DNA of 64,000 nt from Pelistega europaea. Its GTDB lineage: Bacteria; Pseudomonadota; Gammaproteobacteria; Burkholderiales; Burkholderiaceae_B. The stretch is taken from the NCBI RefSeq assembly GCF_013133775.1, contig NZ_JABGBO010000001.1, positions 186,001 through 250,000 on the forward strand, given 5' to 3'. Shown one piece after another: positions 43,344 through 52,825 of this stretch. Below the pieces are notes generated by a model. That model did no database searches, had not been told where the DNA came from, and saw only the letters and a list, made by a program, of their open reading frames with translations. Within the stretch, counting starts at the first letter, position 1. The number at the start of each line of letters is the position of its first letter. A program made the position numbers and the translations under genes.

Positions 43344-45374
43344 ATGATAGAGCATTTAGGTCTTAATCCTACACAAAAAGAGGCTGTTTTATATCTAGAC
43401 GGTCCCTGCCTTGTATTAGCTGGTGCAGGAAGTGGTAAAACACGTGTTATTACCCAGAAAATAGCTTACTTAATTAACCAATGTGGTTATGATGCACGCT
43501 CTATTATCGCACTGACATTTACTAATAAAGCAGCCAAAGAGATGGTTGAGCGAGTTAGTCAGATTGTGGAGAAAAAGTCGGCTAAAGGTCTTACCGTCTG
43601 CACCTTTCACGCATTAGGGGTGCGATTTTTGCGTCAAGAAGCCAAGCATTTAGGCCTGAAAGAAAGTTTTTCGATTTTAGATTCAACTGATGCAGGACAG
43701 ATTATCCAAGAAATGTTAGCGACTACGGATAAAGTGCGTATTCGTATTATCCAGCAACAAATTTCTTTATGGAAAAATGACTTGCTTTCCCCTGACGATG
43801 TTATCCCTGTGACCCCTGATGAGCGGGAAGCTCAGCGAATTTACCGCAATTATGAGGCGACGTTGAAAGCTTATCAATCCGTTGATTTTGATGATTTGAT
43901 TCGTTTGCCTGTATTGTTAATGAGGGATAATGAGGAGGTAAGAGATCGTTGGCAAAAGCGAGTGAAGTACTTGCTAGTTGATGAGTATCAAGATACGAAT
44001 GTGTGCCAATACGAGTGGGTAAAACTGTTGACAGGTTGGCATAATCGCTTTACCGCCGTGGGAGATGATGACCAGGCTATTTATGCTTGGCGAGGGGCGA
44101 CAATAGAGAATCTTGCTAAACTCACAAAAGAGTACCCTAATCTTAAAGTGATCAAGTTAGAGCAGAATTATCGTTCAGTGGATACGATTCTGACAGCAGC
44201 AAATAGGGTGATTTCACATAACCCCAATCTTTTTAAGAAAACACTTTGGTCTACCTTGGGTAAGGGGGAGCCTATTCAAGTTATCAGTATGGAAAATGAA
44301 GAGGCAGAAGCAGAAACTGTGGGTATGCGTATTTCAGCAGCTCATTTTAATAAAAAAGCACAGTGGAAAGACTTTGCAGTACTTTATCGTGGCAACCATC
44401 AGGCACGTATCTTTGAGCAAGCATTTCGTCAATTACGTATCCCTTACAGTATTTCTGGCGGTCAAAGTTTTTTCGATAAAGCAGAAATTCGTGATATTTT
44501 GGCGTATATGCGTCTGATTGCGAATGAAGATGATGATCCTGCTTTTATCCGTTCTGTGACAACGCCTCGCCGTGGGGTAGGACAGACAACACTAACTCAT
44601 TTAGGGGAGTTTGCAGTACGCAAACAATGCGGACTTTTTGCAGCAATTTTTGAGCCTGATGTCATTGAAGTCATTGCTGAGCGACAACTTAAGCCATTGA
44701 TGGCATTTGCACAATTTATTCAGAATATCCAAGTAAGAGCCTCTAAGCCAGTTGAGCAGCAATTAGCCAGTGAGTTGCTTGATGAGATGATGGATTATAT
44801 ACGTTATGAGGATTATCTTTATGAGCATCATGATGATAGAGCAGCACAGTCACGCTGGCAAAATGTACTTGACCTTATTGAGTGGCTAAAACGTAAGGCG
44901 CAGGAGGAAGATATGCGCTTTATTGATTTAGTGCAACATATTGCATTGATTACCATGTTAGAACGCAATGAGCAAGAGCAGGAGCAAGATGCGGTGACGC
45001 TAAGCACACTACATGCCTCTAAAGGATTGGAGTTTCCTTATGTACATATGGTGGGAGTAGAAGAGGGCCTTTTGCCTCATATGGGGAAAGAAGACGAGTA
45101 TGGAGATCCCAATAAAGACAATGAAGAAATGTATGTGCAACGTATCCAAGAAGAACGTCGTTTAATGTATGTAGGCATTACACGGGCTCAGTATGAATTA
45201 ACCCTTACTTGGTGTAAGAAACGCAAGAAAAATCGAGAGGAATTAATCCGCGAGCCATCTCGTTTTATTGCAGAAATGGGGCTAGAAGATGGTAAGCAGA
45301 CCATGAGTGACCCGTTTAAGGGAATGAGTGTAAAAGAGCGGTTGGCTCAACTTAAACAGATGCTAAAGTCATAA
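43344..45374 (+). CDS. rep: ATP-dependent DNA helicase Rep
   Basis: A 676-residue superfamily 1 helicase of the UvrD/Rep group. Walker A is GAGSGKTRV near residue 27, motif Ia ALTFTNKAAKEM, motif II LVDEYQDTN, motif III GDDDQAIYAWRGA, motif IV QNYRS and motif VI VGITRAQYELTLTW. The length is very close to E. coli Rep (673), not UvrD (720), and it lacks the long UvrD C-terminal tail. It follows priA by 8 bases, so both replication-restart helicases are probably co-expressed. Rep versus UvrD is judged by length and sequence style. Confidence 0.9.
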   Translation: MIEHLGLNPTQKEAVLYLDGPCLVLAGAGSGKTRVITQKIAYLINQCGYDARSIIALTFTNKAAKEMVERVSQIVEKKSAKGLTVCTFHALGVRFLRQEAKHLGLKESFSILDSTDAGQIIQEMLATTDKVRIRIIQQQISLWKNDLLSPDDVIPVTPDEREAQRIYRNYEATLKAYQSVDFDDLIRLPVLLMRDNEEVRDRWQKRVKYLLVDEYQDTNVCQYEWVKLLTGWHNRFTAVGDDDQAIYAWRGATIENLAKLTKEYPNLKVIKLEQNYRSVDTILTAANRVISHNPNLFKKTLWSTLGKGEPIQVISMENEEAEAETVGMRISAAHFNKKAQWKDFAVLYRGNHQARIFEQAFRQLRIPYSISGGQSFFDKAEIRDILAYMRLIANEDDDPAFIRSVTTPRRGVGQTTLTHLGEFAVRKQCGLFAAIFEPDVIEVIAERQLKPLMAFAQFIQNIQVRASKPVEQQLASELLDEMMDYIRYEDYLYEHHDDRAAQSRWQNVLDLIEWLKRKAQEEDMRFIDLVQHIALITMLERNEQEQEQDAVTLSTLHASKGLEFPYVHMVGVEEGLLPHMGKEDEYGDPNKDNEEMYVQRIQEERRLMYVGITRAQYELTLTWCKKRKKNREELIREPSRFIAEMGLEDGKQTMSDPFKGMSVKERLAQLKQMLKS

Positions 45375-45566
45375 TCTGCTTAACGCTTATTCATATGGCT
45401 AGTGATAAGGTTTGCTCAACAAATATTGAGTGACTGCACTTTAAAGGATGGGGGCTTGTTTGTCATGGACCCAGTTAAGTAGACTGTGTTGTAGAGATGA
45501 GCTTTAGTGTAGATGAGCAAAAACTACAGCTCTGCTACAATAGCATTTCTATTTTGATAAGGATAT

Positions 45567-46463
45567 ATGATGTCATTAAAAGCTTACCCATCTCCTAGTT
45601 ACCTCCAACGACTCAAAATTGCTTTGCATTATGTGCTACCACAGCTAGCAATTACACGGGTGGCAGGATGGTTTGCCGAAAAAGAGTGGGGAGTAGTGAC
45701 ACATGCTGTTATTCGTCTTTTTGTGAAATGCTATAAAGTCAATCTATCCGAGGCGGAATATGAGCATCCGCAGGATTATGCTAGTTTTAATCAGTTTTTT
45801 ATTCGTCCACTTAAGGCGAATGCACGTCCTATCGTAGCAGATGAAAAATCACTTTGCTTGCCTGCAGATGGTTGTGTGAGTGAGGTGGGCAAGATTGAGC
45901 AAAATCGTCTTATCCAAGCCAAAGGGCATCCATTTACGTTGGAAGCCCTACTTGCGGGTGATGAGGAGCTGGCTCAACTATTTATCAATGGACAGTTTTT
46001 GACAACATATCTTTCTCCTCGCGACTACCACCGTGTGCATATGCCATGTGATGGCACATTACGTAAAATGATTTATGTTCCAGGAGAATTGTTTTCTGTA
46101 AATCCGTTTCTCGCTCATCATATTCCTGATTTGTTTGCTCGTAATGAGCGTGTAGTTTGCATGTTTGATACAGCTTTTGGGCCTATGGTGCAAATTCTTG
46201 TGGGGGCAACCGTGACCGCCAGCATGAGTACAGTTTGGGCAGGGGTGATTAATCCGCCTCGGCTACAGCAAATTGTAGTACGCGAATATCCTAGCTCTGG
46301 GGATAGTGCTGTGAGGTTAAAAAAAGGTGAGGAGATGGGAGCCTTTCGTTTAGGATCAACAGTCATTAATCTCTTTCCAGAGGGGGTGATTGATTTAAAT
46401 CTGAATTTACAGGCGGGAGAGCCTACAGTGATGGGAACGCTGTTGGGGAATATTAAAGAATAA
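45567..46463 (+). CDS. psd: phosphatidylserine decarboxylase
   Basis: A 298-residue membrane-associated proenzyme that makes phosphatidylethanolamine. The autocleavage motif LGST is at about 262-265 (FRLGSTVINLFPEG); the new N-terminal Ser becomes the pyruvoyl group. The Asp and His of the catalytic triad lie in PADGCVSEVG and SPRDYHRVHMP. The length suits the proteobacterial Psd (about 290-320). It is transcribed alone, 192 bases after rep. Confidence 0.96.
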   Translation: MMSLKAYPSPSYLQRLKIALHYVLPQLAITRVAGWFAEKEWGVVTHAVIRLFVKCYKVNLSEAEYEHPQDYASFNQFFIRPLKANARPIVADEKSLCLPADGCVSEVGKIEQNRLIQAKGHPFTLEALLAGDEELAQLFINGQFLTTYLSPRDYHRVHMPCDGTLRKMIYVPGELFSVNPFLAHHIPDLFARNERVVCMFDTAFGPMVQILVGATVTASMSTVWAGVINPPRLQQIVVREYPSSGDSAVRLKKGEEMGAFRLGSTVINLFPEGVIDLNLNLQAGEPTVMGTLLGNIKE

Positions 46464-46558
46464 TAATGATACTAATAAAGCGAGGCAATTTTACTGCTTG
46501 TGAATAGTTGTGCATTTGCCCTGTTGTGGATGAAAGCAGTGAAATATATAAATCCAAA

Positions 46559-46580
46559 GGTATGCTTGATTAAGCATGCC
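46559..46580. terminator. weak stem-loop between psd and brnQ
   Basis: GGTATGCTT (46559-46567) pairs with AAGCATGCC (46572-46580; one G-T pair). It lies between the convergent psd and brnQ genes; no T-tract follows, so function is uncertain. Confidence 0.35.
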
Positions 46581-46612
46581 ATCGCATTATCAAGATATTC
46601 TGGTTATTAGTC

Positions 46613-47953
46613 CTATTTAGTGTTGTTTAGCATATGGGATTGTAAATGAACAATCGCTACACTCACTACAAAACCAACTACCGCAGGCATTACCCAACCC
46701 ATACCAATATCATACCAAGACAAATAAGTATTTAAGTAGTCTAGCATAGTGCTAGGTAAGCCAAATGCCGTTTTCCATCCCTCAAGAATGCCTACAATCA
46801 AGGTCAACCCCATGGTGACTTGGTAGACGAGTTTATGCCCTTTAAACAATGAATGTAAAAAGCTAAGAAGAATAATCACCATGGTTAATGGGTAAAGTAA
46901 CACTAATACAGGGACAGAAAATTGGATAATGCCGCTCAATCCCTTGTTGGCAAGTACACACGAAATTAGTGTAAATAAAATGGCAAAACCGCGGTAGGAC
47001 AGGCGCGGATAAATACGATGAAAATACTCTGAGCAAGCGGCAATTAGACCTACAGAAGTACTTAAGCACGCTAGTAGGACAATCACTAATAACAGGACAT
47101 TGCCTGCCGTACCCCAATAAAAAGCTGCTACTTGTGATAATACTGCTGCACCATTATTGAGAATACCAATCTGAGCAACACTACTGGCTCCCATATAGGT
47201 AACCATAGCATACACAATACCCAAGCATACTGCTGCTAATAGGCCAGCACCAATGGTCATGCGTAACAAAGGTTCTACTTGAGTGACGCCAGCTTGTTGC
47301 AAGGCTTCAATGACGATAATAGCAAAAACAAGTGAAGCTAATGCATCCATGGTTTGATAACCATCAACAAAACCTTGAATAAAAGGATGTGTTTGATAGC
47401 TTTGCTGGGCAGCTTGTAAGTCCCCCATGGGTTGAATGAAGGAGGTAATTGTTAAGATGGCAATGCTTAACAACAAGACTGGAGTTAATACTTTACCAAT
47501 GCGATCAATGAGTTTCCCAGGGGACATGGCTAACCAATAAGCAATGGCAAAGAAAACCACTGAAAATAGTGCTAATGCCCACTCTTTTGACCATGACTCT
47601 CCAAGAAAGGGAACTACACCGATTTCAAAAGACACTGTTGCGGTCCTGGGCATGGCGAACAAAGGGCCAATGGATAAATACAATGCTATGGCAAAAAGTA
47701 GGCCAAAAGTAGGACTGACGCGTGATGCTAAGGTTTGTACATCTTTGGTACCAGAATAAGCCATAGCAACAATACCTAATAAAGGTAAACCAGCTCCTGT
47801 AGTGACAAAGCCCAAAATAGCAGGCAACAGCTTATCCCCAACTAGTTGCCCCATATTAGCAGGAAAGATTAAATTTCCAGCCCCAAAAAACAAGGCAAAG
47901 AGCATTAAGCCAGTTGCCACAAACAAAGATTGAATAGATTGTGTGGTTTTCAT
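46613..47953 (-). CDS. brnQ: branched-chain amino acid transport system II carrier
   Basis: A 446-residue membrane protein with about 12 helices, matching the LIVCS family (BrnQ): GLMLFALFFGAGNLIFPANMGQLVG at the N-terminus, GAGLPLLGIVAMAYSG, and YQTMDALASLVFAIIVIEAL. It takes up Leu, Ile and Val with Na+ or H+. It is a single gene, divergent from trhP. No clear ribosome site precedes the ATG. Confidence 0.93.
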   Translation of the reverse strand: MKTTQSIQSLFVATGLMLFALFFGAGNLIFPANMGQLVGDKLLPAILGFVTTGAGLPLLGIVAMAYSGTKDVQTLASRVSPTFGLLFAIALYLSIGPLFAMPRTATVSFEIGVVPFLGESWSKEWALALFSVVFFAIAYWLAMSPGKLIDRIGKVLTPVLLLSIAILTITSFIQPMGDLQAAQQSYQTHPFIQGFVDGYQTMDALASLVFAIIVIEALQQAGVTQVEPLLRMTIGAGLLAAVCLGIVYAMVTYMGASSVAQIGILNNGAAVLSQVAAFYWGTAGNVLLLVIVLLACLSTSVGLIAACSEYFHRIYPRLSYRGFAILFTLISCVLANKGLSGIIQFSVPVLVLLYPLTMVIILLSFLHSLFKGHKLVYQVTMGLTLIVGILEGWKTAFGLPSTMLDYLNTYLSWYDIGMGWVMPAVVGFVVSVAIVHLQSHMLNNTK

Positions 47954-48297
47954 TTTTTAATCATTAGAAAAAGTTTCTAGTAGTGTTTTGCAACCACTTG
48001 CCTGTGTCTGCATTATTTTCGATGCATAGCATTGGTTAATGAGTTATTAGTCTGTCTAGTGCTTATCACCACAGCACATCTTTTTATTTTACCAAAAGGG
48101 TAGTTGTTGTGAACTATTTTACAAAAATGTTGTGCAGGTAAATCTCTCATTTCATCTTCTACAAAGCGTGGGTGCAAGTAGTATATTTTTACTTTAACTT
48201 GTACAAACAAAAGGAATTTTCTGTTGAAACGGCTTCGTGCTAAAATAGCCCCATCAGTCAAAATGGTTTGATTGACTTGCTTATAGAATTTATCACT
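47954..48297. other. divergent intergenic region (brnQ / trhP)
   Basis: 344 bases without a gene. For trhP an extended -10 element, TGC-TAAAAT, is at 48238-48246. An AGTCAA/TTGACT inverted repeat (48256-48277) lies in the presumed leader. The brnQ promoter is not evident. Confidence 0.45.
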
Positions 48298-49695
48298 ATG
48301 AAATCTCCAGAACTACTCTTACCCGCAGGTGGTTTAGAGCGTATGCGTGCTGCTTTTGATTTTGGGGCAGATGCGGTTTATGCTGGCCAACCTCGTTATT
48401 CTCTCCGTGCTCGTAACAATGAATTCGTTCGCTTTGAGAAGATGAAAGAAGCGATTGATGAGGCTCATGCACGTGGCAAAAAATTCTTTGTGGCGAGTAA
48501 TATTCTCCCACATAACTCTAAGCTCAAAACTTATCTTGATGACCTTGCTCCAGTGATGGAAATGAAGCCTGATGCATTGATTATGGCAGATCCAGGCTTA
48601 ATTATGAAAACTAAAGAGCGTTGGCCTGATGCGGTAATTCACCTTTCTGTCCAGGCGAATACAACCAACTACTGGGGTGTACAATTCTGGCAAAAGATGG
48701 GTGTTGAGCGTATCATCTTATCACGTGAGTTATCACTAGATGAGATTGAAGAAATCCGTCAAGAGTGTCCAGATATTGAGTTAGAAGTATTTGTGCATGG
48801 TGCCTTATGTATTGCTTACTCAGGACGTTGTTTGTTATCAGGCTATTTTAATCAGCGTGACCCAAACCAAGGAACCTGTACAAATTCCTGCCGCTGGGAC
48901 TATAGATTACACAATACTAAAGAAAGTGATGCTGGTGATGCACAGTTATTAGAGGGCTTTGATTTTAACCGTATGCAAGAAGAGGCAAATGCAAGTTTTG
49001 CTGCTTGTGGCGGTGCACCTCGTCATCCACTAGCTGACCAAGTGTACTTGCTCGAAGAGGGTAATCGCCCTGGTCAATATATGCCGATTATGGAAGATGA
49101 GCATGGTACCTACATCATGAACTCTAAGGATTTGCGAGCAATTGAGCAGGTTGAGCGTCTTGTTAAAATTGGTGTGGATTCTCTGAAAGTTGAGGGTCGT
49201 ACGAAGTCAGTTTATTATGTGGCGCGTGTAGCTCAAGCTTATCGTCGAGCTATTGATGACGCTGTGGCTGGACGTCCGTTTAATCCAGAGCTGTTGGCTG
49301 ATTTAGAGGGGTTGGCTAACCGTGGTTATACACCAGGCTTTCTAGAGCGTCACCAGACCCAAGAGTATCAGAACTACCTGCATGGTTATTCTGTATCAAA
49401 GCAAAGTCAGTTTGCCGGTATTGTGACTGATGTTGATGCCGAAGGTTGGGCGACTGTTGATGTGAAGAACCGCTTTGCGGTGGGTGACACACTCGAAATT
49501 ATTCACCCTAAAGGAAACCAACTGCTAAAAGTAGATGTCATTGAAAAAGAGGGAGAGAATATTGATGTAGCTCCTGGTAATGGTATCCAAGTACGCATTC
49601 CACATATGCAGGGCAAAGAAAAAGCTATTCTTGCTCGCTTATTAGATGAACCTGCTAAAGCAAAAATCCAAGAGATGATTGCTGGACGTGCATAA
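48298..49695 (+). CDS. trhP: U32 family tRNA hydroxylation protein (TrhP/YegQ)
   Basis: A 465-residue U32 peptidase-family protein. The family signature EVFVHGALCIAYSGRCLLSG gives two Cys, and GTCTNSCRWDY gives two more, the four expected to hold an Fe-S cluster. KSPELLLPAGGLERMRAAFDFGADAVYAGQPRYSLR at the N-terminus matches YegQ, which with prephenate forms 5-hydroxyuridine at tRNA position 34. The start is placed at 48298 because the conserved N-terminus begins there. The paralogue RlhA (23S rRNA) is longer, so TrhP is preferred. Confidence 0.92.
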   Translation: MKSPELLLPAGGLERMRAAFDFGADAVYAGQPRYSLRARNNEFVRFEKMKEAIDEAHARGKKFFVASNILPHNSKLKTYLDDLAPVMEMKPDALIMADPGLIMKTKERWPDAVIHLSVQANTTNYWGVQFWQKMGVERIILSRELSLDEIEEIRQECPDIELEVFVHGALCIAYSGRCLLSGYFNQRDPNQGTCTNSCRWDYRLHNTKESDAGDAQLLEGFDFNRMQEEANASFAACGGAPRHPLADQVYLLEEGNRPGQYMPIMEDEHGTYIMNSKDLRAIEQVERLVKIGVDSLKVEGRTKSVYYVARVAQAYRRAIDDAVAGRPFNPELLADLEGLANRGYTPGFLERHQTQEYQNYLHGYSVSKQSQFAGIVTDVDAEGWATVDVKNRFAVGDTLEIIHPKGNQLLKVDVIEKEGENIDVAPGNGIQVRIPHMQGKEKAILARLLDEPAKAKIQEMIAGRA

Positions 49696-49725
49696 TCAAA
49701 ATCTTAACCTGCTTTGTAAATGAAC

Positions 49726-49761
49726 TGCCCCCCATAAGTTGGATACCAGCTATGGGGGGCA
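49726..49761. terminator. strong hairpin between trhP and the MFS gene
   Basis: TGCCCCCCATA (49726-49736) and TATGGGGGGCA (49751-49761) form a perfect 11-bp GC-rich stem, with a further TGG/CCA pair inside the loop. It sits between convergent genes, 30 bases past the trhP stop. It lacks a T-tract. Confidence 0.65.
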
Positions 49762-49944
49762 CCTTATCAGAAAATATATTGCACAATATAAGATAAACAC
49801 TGTATGGCACAGTCTGAATAGCCAGGGTAGCTAGTAGGTAACGATAAAGATTGAAGTAGTCTGTACCCATATTAGACAATGGGTATTTTTAAATCATTTA
49901 TATGGCGAATAATGACCAATAAATCGTCGTTCTGGCTAAAGATA

Positions 49945-51144
49945 TTATTCAACCTTTACTGGTTGGGTCAGAACCCAAATCTTGCGAGTGACAAACCAAA
50001 AAAACAGCAACGCTGCAAATACAAAAGCGGCCCCCACTTGTGCCGTGTGTAGAACCCCTAAATGGTCGAGCACTAGACTTCCCACAAAAGCGCCACCACC
50101 GATGCCGATATTAAAAGTAGCTGAGTAGGTTGCGGTGGCTAAATCTGCCGCATCTGCTGCAGCTTCTAAAATCTTGGACTGTAAGCTCATATAAATAAGG
50201 GTAATGGCAATTCCCCAGCAGAGAGCGACAAATATCACAGTAAAACTATGGTGCTGTGCTGGTTCAAAAAGCATCAGGCAAGCGGTCATCAGAGTGGCAC
50301 CAATGGTATAGGTATGTGTGTTGGTTATACGCGATAGTCGGGTAAAAATAATGCTGCCGATAATACCTGCAATCCCCATCGTAAAGAGGACGATAATAGA
50401 GAATTCTTCACTAAAGCCCCCCACCTCACGCAAATAAGGAGTAATGTAGGTGTAAGCACAGAAATAGCCAGTAATTGTCACCATGGTAAGTAAAAATGCT
50501 TGCATCAAGGTGGGACGCTTAAGGAATAATGGTAACGAAGATAAATCCCCTGAATTACGGCTGGGTAATTTAGGTAAGCGACTTAATAATAGTATGGTGA
50601 CGATAGTGGCAATGACTGCAATCAATGCAAAAGTAACGCGCCATCCAACATGTTGTCCGATTGCAGTCCCGAGAGGCACTCCTAAAACTGTCGCAAGGGA
50701 AGAACCTGTCACCATAAAGGCCAATGCTTTTGCTCGATTGCCCAAGGGAGCAAGACGTACGGCTAATGGAATCGTGATGGACCAAAACACAGCATGAGAA
50801 CAAGCAATCATCAGACGGCTCGCCATGAGTGAATAATAAGACCAAGCAAACGCCGATAAAATATGTGCTGCAATAAATAGTACAAACAAACAAATGAGGA
50901 GCTTTTTGCGTTCCATCTTAGCTGTGGCAAGGGTAAGGGGTAGACATAAGACTGTCACAGACCATGCGTAAATAGTCATCAGGCGTCCTGTTTGTGATTC
51001 AGGGACGTGAAGTGATTCGGCGATATTAGGGAGCAAGCCGATAGGAATAAATTCTGTTGTATTAAAAATAAATGCTGCGAATGCGAATAACGCAATCACG
51101 AGCCAAGAGTCGTTTTCTGAAGTACGTGTAGCTGTTGGAGACAT
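49945..51144 (-). CDS. MFS transporter, DHA1/sugar-efflux type
   Basis: A 399-residue, 12-helix major facilitator. The N-terminal FNTTEFIPIGLLPNIAESL and SQTGRLMTIYAWSVTVLCLPLTL match SotB/AraJ-like exporters, and GSSLATVLGVPLGTAIGQHVGWR is the motif C-like region typical of antiporters. It may export arabinose-like sugars, drugs or metabolites; the substrate cannot be told. It is a single gene; an ATTATA on the plus strand at 51254-51259 could be its -10 box on the minus strand. Confidence 0.85.
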   Translation of the reverse strand: MSPTATRTSENDSWLVIALFAFAAFIFNTTEFIPIGLLPNIAESLHVPESQTGRLMTIYAWSVTVLCLPLTLATAKMERKKLLICLFVLFIAAHILSAFAWSYYSLMASRLMIACSHAVFWSITIPLAVRLAPLGNRAKALAFMVTGSSLATVLGVPLGTAIGQHVGWRVTFALIAVIATIVTILLLSRLPKLPSRNSGDLSSLPLFLKRPTLMQAFLLTMVTITGYFCAYTYITPYLREVGGFSEEFSIIVLFTMGIAGIIGSIIFTRLSRITNTHTYTIGATLMTACLMLFEPAQHHSFTVIFVALCWGIAITLIYMSLQSKILEAAADAADLATATYSATFNIGIGGGAFVGSLVLDHLGVLHTAQVGAAFVFAALLFFWFVTRKIWVLTQPVKVE

Positions 51145-51603
51145 GGGTGATTGATTTATGTGAAATTGGCAGTTATAACGAAATTCCCTGAGGAGGACGC
51201 TCTATGGCGGCAAGGTGGTTATATGCCATGACAAAACAATGCAATTGGTCGCTATTATACTCCTGTTTTTTCAAGGTAAATGTTATAAATTTTTGCAGTG
51301 CATCAATTTGTGAATGATTGTCTCAGAAAGGGGATTTGTTGCATGCTGGCAATCCATTTGTGTTCACAAAATAGAAACGGCCATTTGTCCGAGTACTTTG
51401 TAAAACTTGTTGTTTATGGTGGAGGATGAGGGGCAGGCAGTATTCGTCACCAAGGGAAGCTGATTGTTTTTTAAGGGGCGAGAGTTAAAGTGGGTAGGAT
51501 GGTGATAAACAAAGACGATAAAAAACGACGGAAATTCATTAAAGAAAAGGCGGTAGGCATTACAATAGTAGAATCAATGTATAAAGTTGTTAGGAGAAAA
51601 AGA
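51145..51603. other. divergent intergenic region (MFS / nnrD)
   Basis: 459 bases, the longest gene-free stretch. A perfect minus-strand -10 (TATAAT, 51259-51254) may serve the MFS gene. For nnrD, TACAAT at about 51571-51576 is a -10 candidate with a weak upstream box, and AGGAG at 51592-51596 is its ribosome site. An in-frame GTG at 51490 would extend nnrD by 38 basic residues but lacks support. Confidence 0.45.
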
Positions 51604-52494
51604 ATGAGTAATCCAAATTTACAAGTTTCTGCTGAAGTGAGAGCATTATTCCCTGATGTATTTAAAGCACGCCCTGTAGATAGTCATAAAGGTACATTTG
51701 GTTCCTTAGGGGTGATTGGTGGTGCGTCAGGCATGAGTGGAGCAGCTGTACTTGCTGGAACTGCTGCAGCTTATATGGGGGCAGGTAAGGTGTGGGTAGG
51801 TTTTAATCAAGATAGTCTGCCTATGCCTATTATTCCTGGACAACCTGAAATTCTGCTTGCTACTGCCAAAGAATTGATGCAGCGTAAAGATATTGATGCA
51901 TGGGTAATTGGGTGTGGTTTTGGCTTGTCTGATAGCTCTGCTGAGTTATTGCGTCGTATTTTGTTGTTAGGTATCGAACGTGCTGAGCATAATGTTCCCA
52001 TGTTATTAGATGCCGATGCGTTAACGCTATTATCTTTACATGAAGATTTGGCAGCATTGGCTAGACAATGTCCCTCTATCATCATCACGCCTCACGCTGC
52101 AGAGGCTGCACGATTGCTTCATGTGAGTACGGAATTGGTTGCAGCAGATAGAAAAACAGCTGTGAGTGCTTTATCTGATCAATATGGTGGTATTGCTGTA
52201 CTCAAAGGTTATCAAACTTTGGTGGCAGATGGTGCTGCCGTTTATCAAAATAATAGCGGTAACCCAGGATTATCAACTGGTGGTAGTGGAGATGTATTAA
52301 GCGGTATTATCGGTGCTTTGCTTGCTCAAGGTATCTCGGCATGGCAGGCAACACGTGCAGGGGTATGGTTACATGGTGCTGCTGCAGACTATCTACGCGA
52401 TTTACATGGTGGTGAGATTGGTATGCTAGCAGGTGAGTTGCCAGTTGCGGCACGTGCCGTAAGAAATGCAGGTGTGATACGAGTGAAGGGATAG
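51604..52494 (+). CDS. nnrD: ADP-dependent NAD(P)H-hydrate dehydratase
   Basis: A 296-residue ribokinase-like enzyme that repairs hydrated NAD(P)H. Motifs are GTFGSLGVIGGASGMSGAAVLAG near residue 30, VIGCGFGLS, LLDADALTLL, ITPHAAEAARLL and the GLSTGGSGDVLSGIIGALLAQG signature. In many bacteria it is fused to the epimerase NnrE; here only the dehydratase part is encoded and no epimerase gene is adjacent. ATG 51604 follows AGGAG by 7 bases. Confidence 0.93.
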   Translation: MSNPNLQVSAEVRALFPDVFKARPVDSHKGTFGSLGVIGGASGMSGAAVLAGTAAAYMGAGKVWVGFNQDSLPMPIIPGQPEILLATAKELMQRKDIDAWVIGCGFGLSDSSAELLRRILLLGIERAEHNVPMLLDADALTLLSLHEDLAALARQCPSIIITPHAAEAARLLHVSTELVAADRKTAVSALSDQYGGIAVLKGYQTLVADGAAVYQNNSGNPGLSTGGSGDVLSGIIGALLAQGISAWQATRAGVWLHGAAADYLRDLHGGEIGMLAGELPVAARAVRNAGVIRVKG

Positions 52495-52580
52495 TTGGTA
52501 AGGGGGATGTCTAACACCCTCCCAAAGATTGAAAGCTCCATACCGAGGGATAATTTTGGGTTGGGCAAAAATAAGACTGG

Positions 52581-52655
52581 TGGCCTCTCCGACAGGAATC
52601 GAACCTGTATCAAGAGCTTCGGAAACTCTTATTCTATCCATTGAACTACGGAGAG
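52581..52655 (-). tRNA. tRNA-Arg (anticodon CCG)
   Basis: Read on the minus strand it folds as a cloverleaf: 7-bp acceptor stem CTCTCCG/CGGAGAG, D stem GTTC/GAAT, anticodon stem AGAGT/GCTCT with loop TTCCGAA (anticodon CCG, reads CGG), T stem ACAGG/CCTGT with loop TTCGATT, discriminator G and an encoded CCA at 52581-52583. It is convergent with nnrD. Confidence 0.96.
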
Positions 52656-52665
52656 AAGAGGCTCT

Positions 52666-52694
52666 AATGTATCAAGAATGTGCCACTGATGCAA
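52666..52694 (-). promoter_or_regulatory. putative tRNA-Arg promoter
   Basis: On the minus strand TTGCAT (52694-52689), a 17-base spacer and TACATT (52671-52666) precede the tRNA by 10 bases, implying a very short leader. Confidence 0.4.
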
Positions 52695-52742
52695 CAAACT
52701 TGCCCCCTTTTCACTAAAAATTAGGCTATTTTTTAAGGATAT

Positions 52743-52783
52743 ACTCAAGAGAGCTTACCTATCACCTTGAGTAAAGTTATAAT
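52743..52783 (+). promoter_or_regulatory. cytochrome c promoter with overlapping inverted repeat
   Basis: A consensus TATAAT (52778-52783) with a weak -35 TTACCT (52755-52760), 17 bases apart. The inverted repeat TACTCAAG (52742-52749) and CTTGAGTA (52766-52773) embraces the -35 box and could be an operator. Confidence 0.45.
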
Positions 52784-52825
52784 GCCAGCATTCTCTATTA
52801 TTTTCTTATTTAATTAGGATTTTTT

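Noticed and set aside
51490-51603. Longer nnrD starting at an upstream GTG
   Set aside because: The added residues are a basic, family-unlike stretch, and the AGGAG ribosome site points to 51604.
52581-52655. tRNA-Arg as an integration site of a mobile element
   Set aside because: No integrase, no duplicated tRNA 3' end and ordinary housekeeping genes on both sides.
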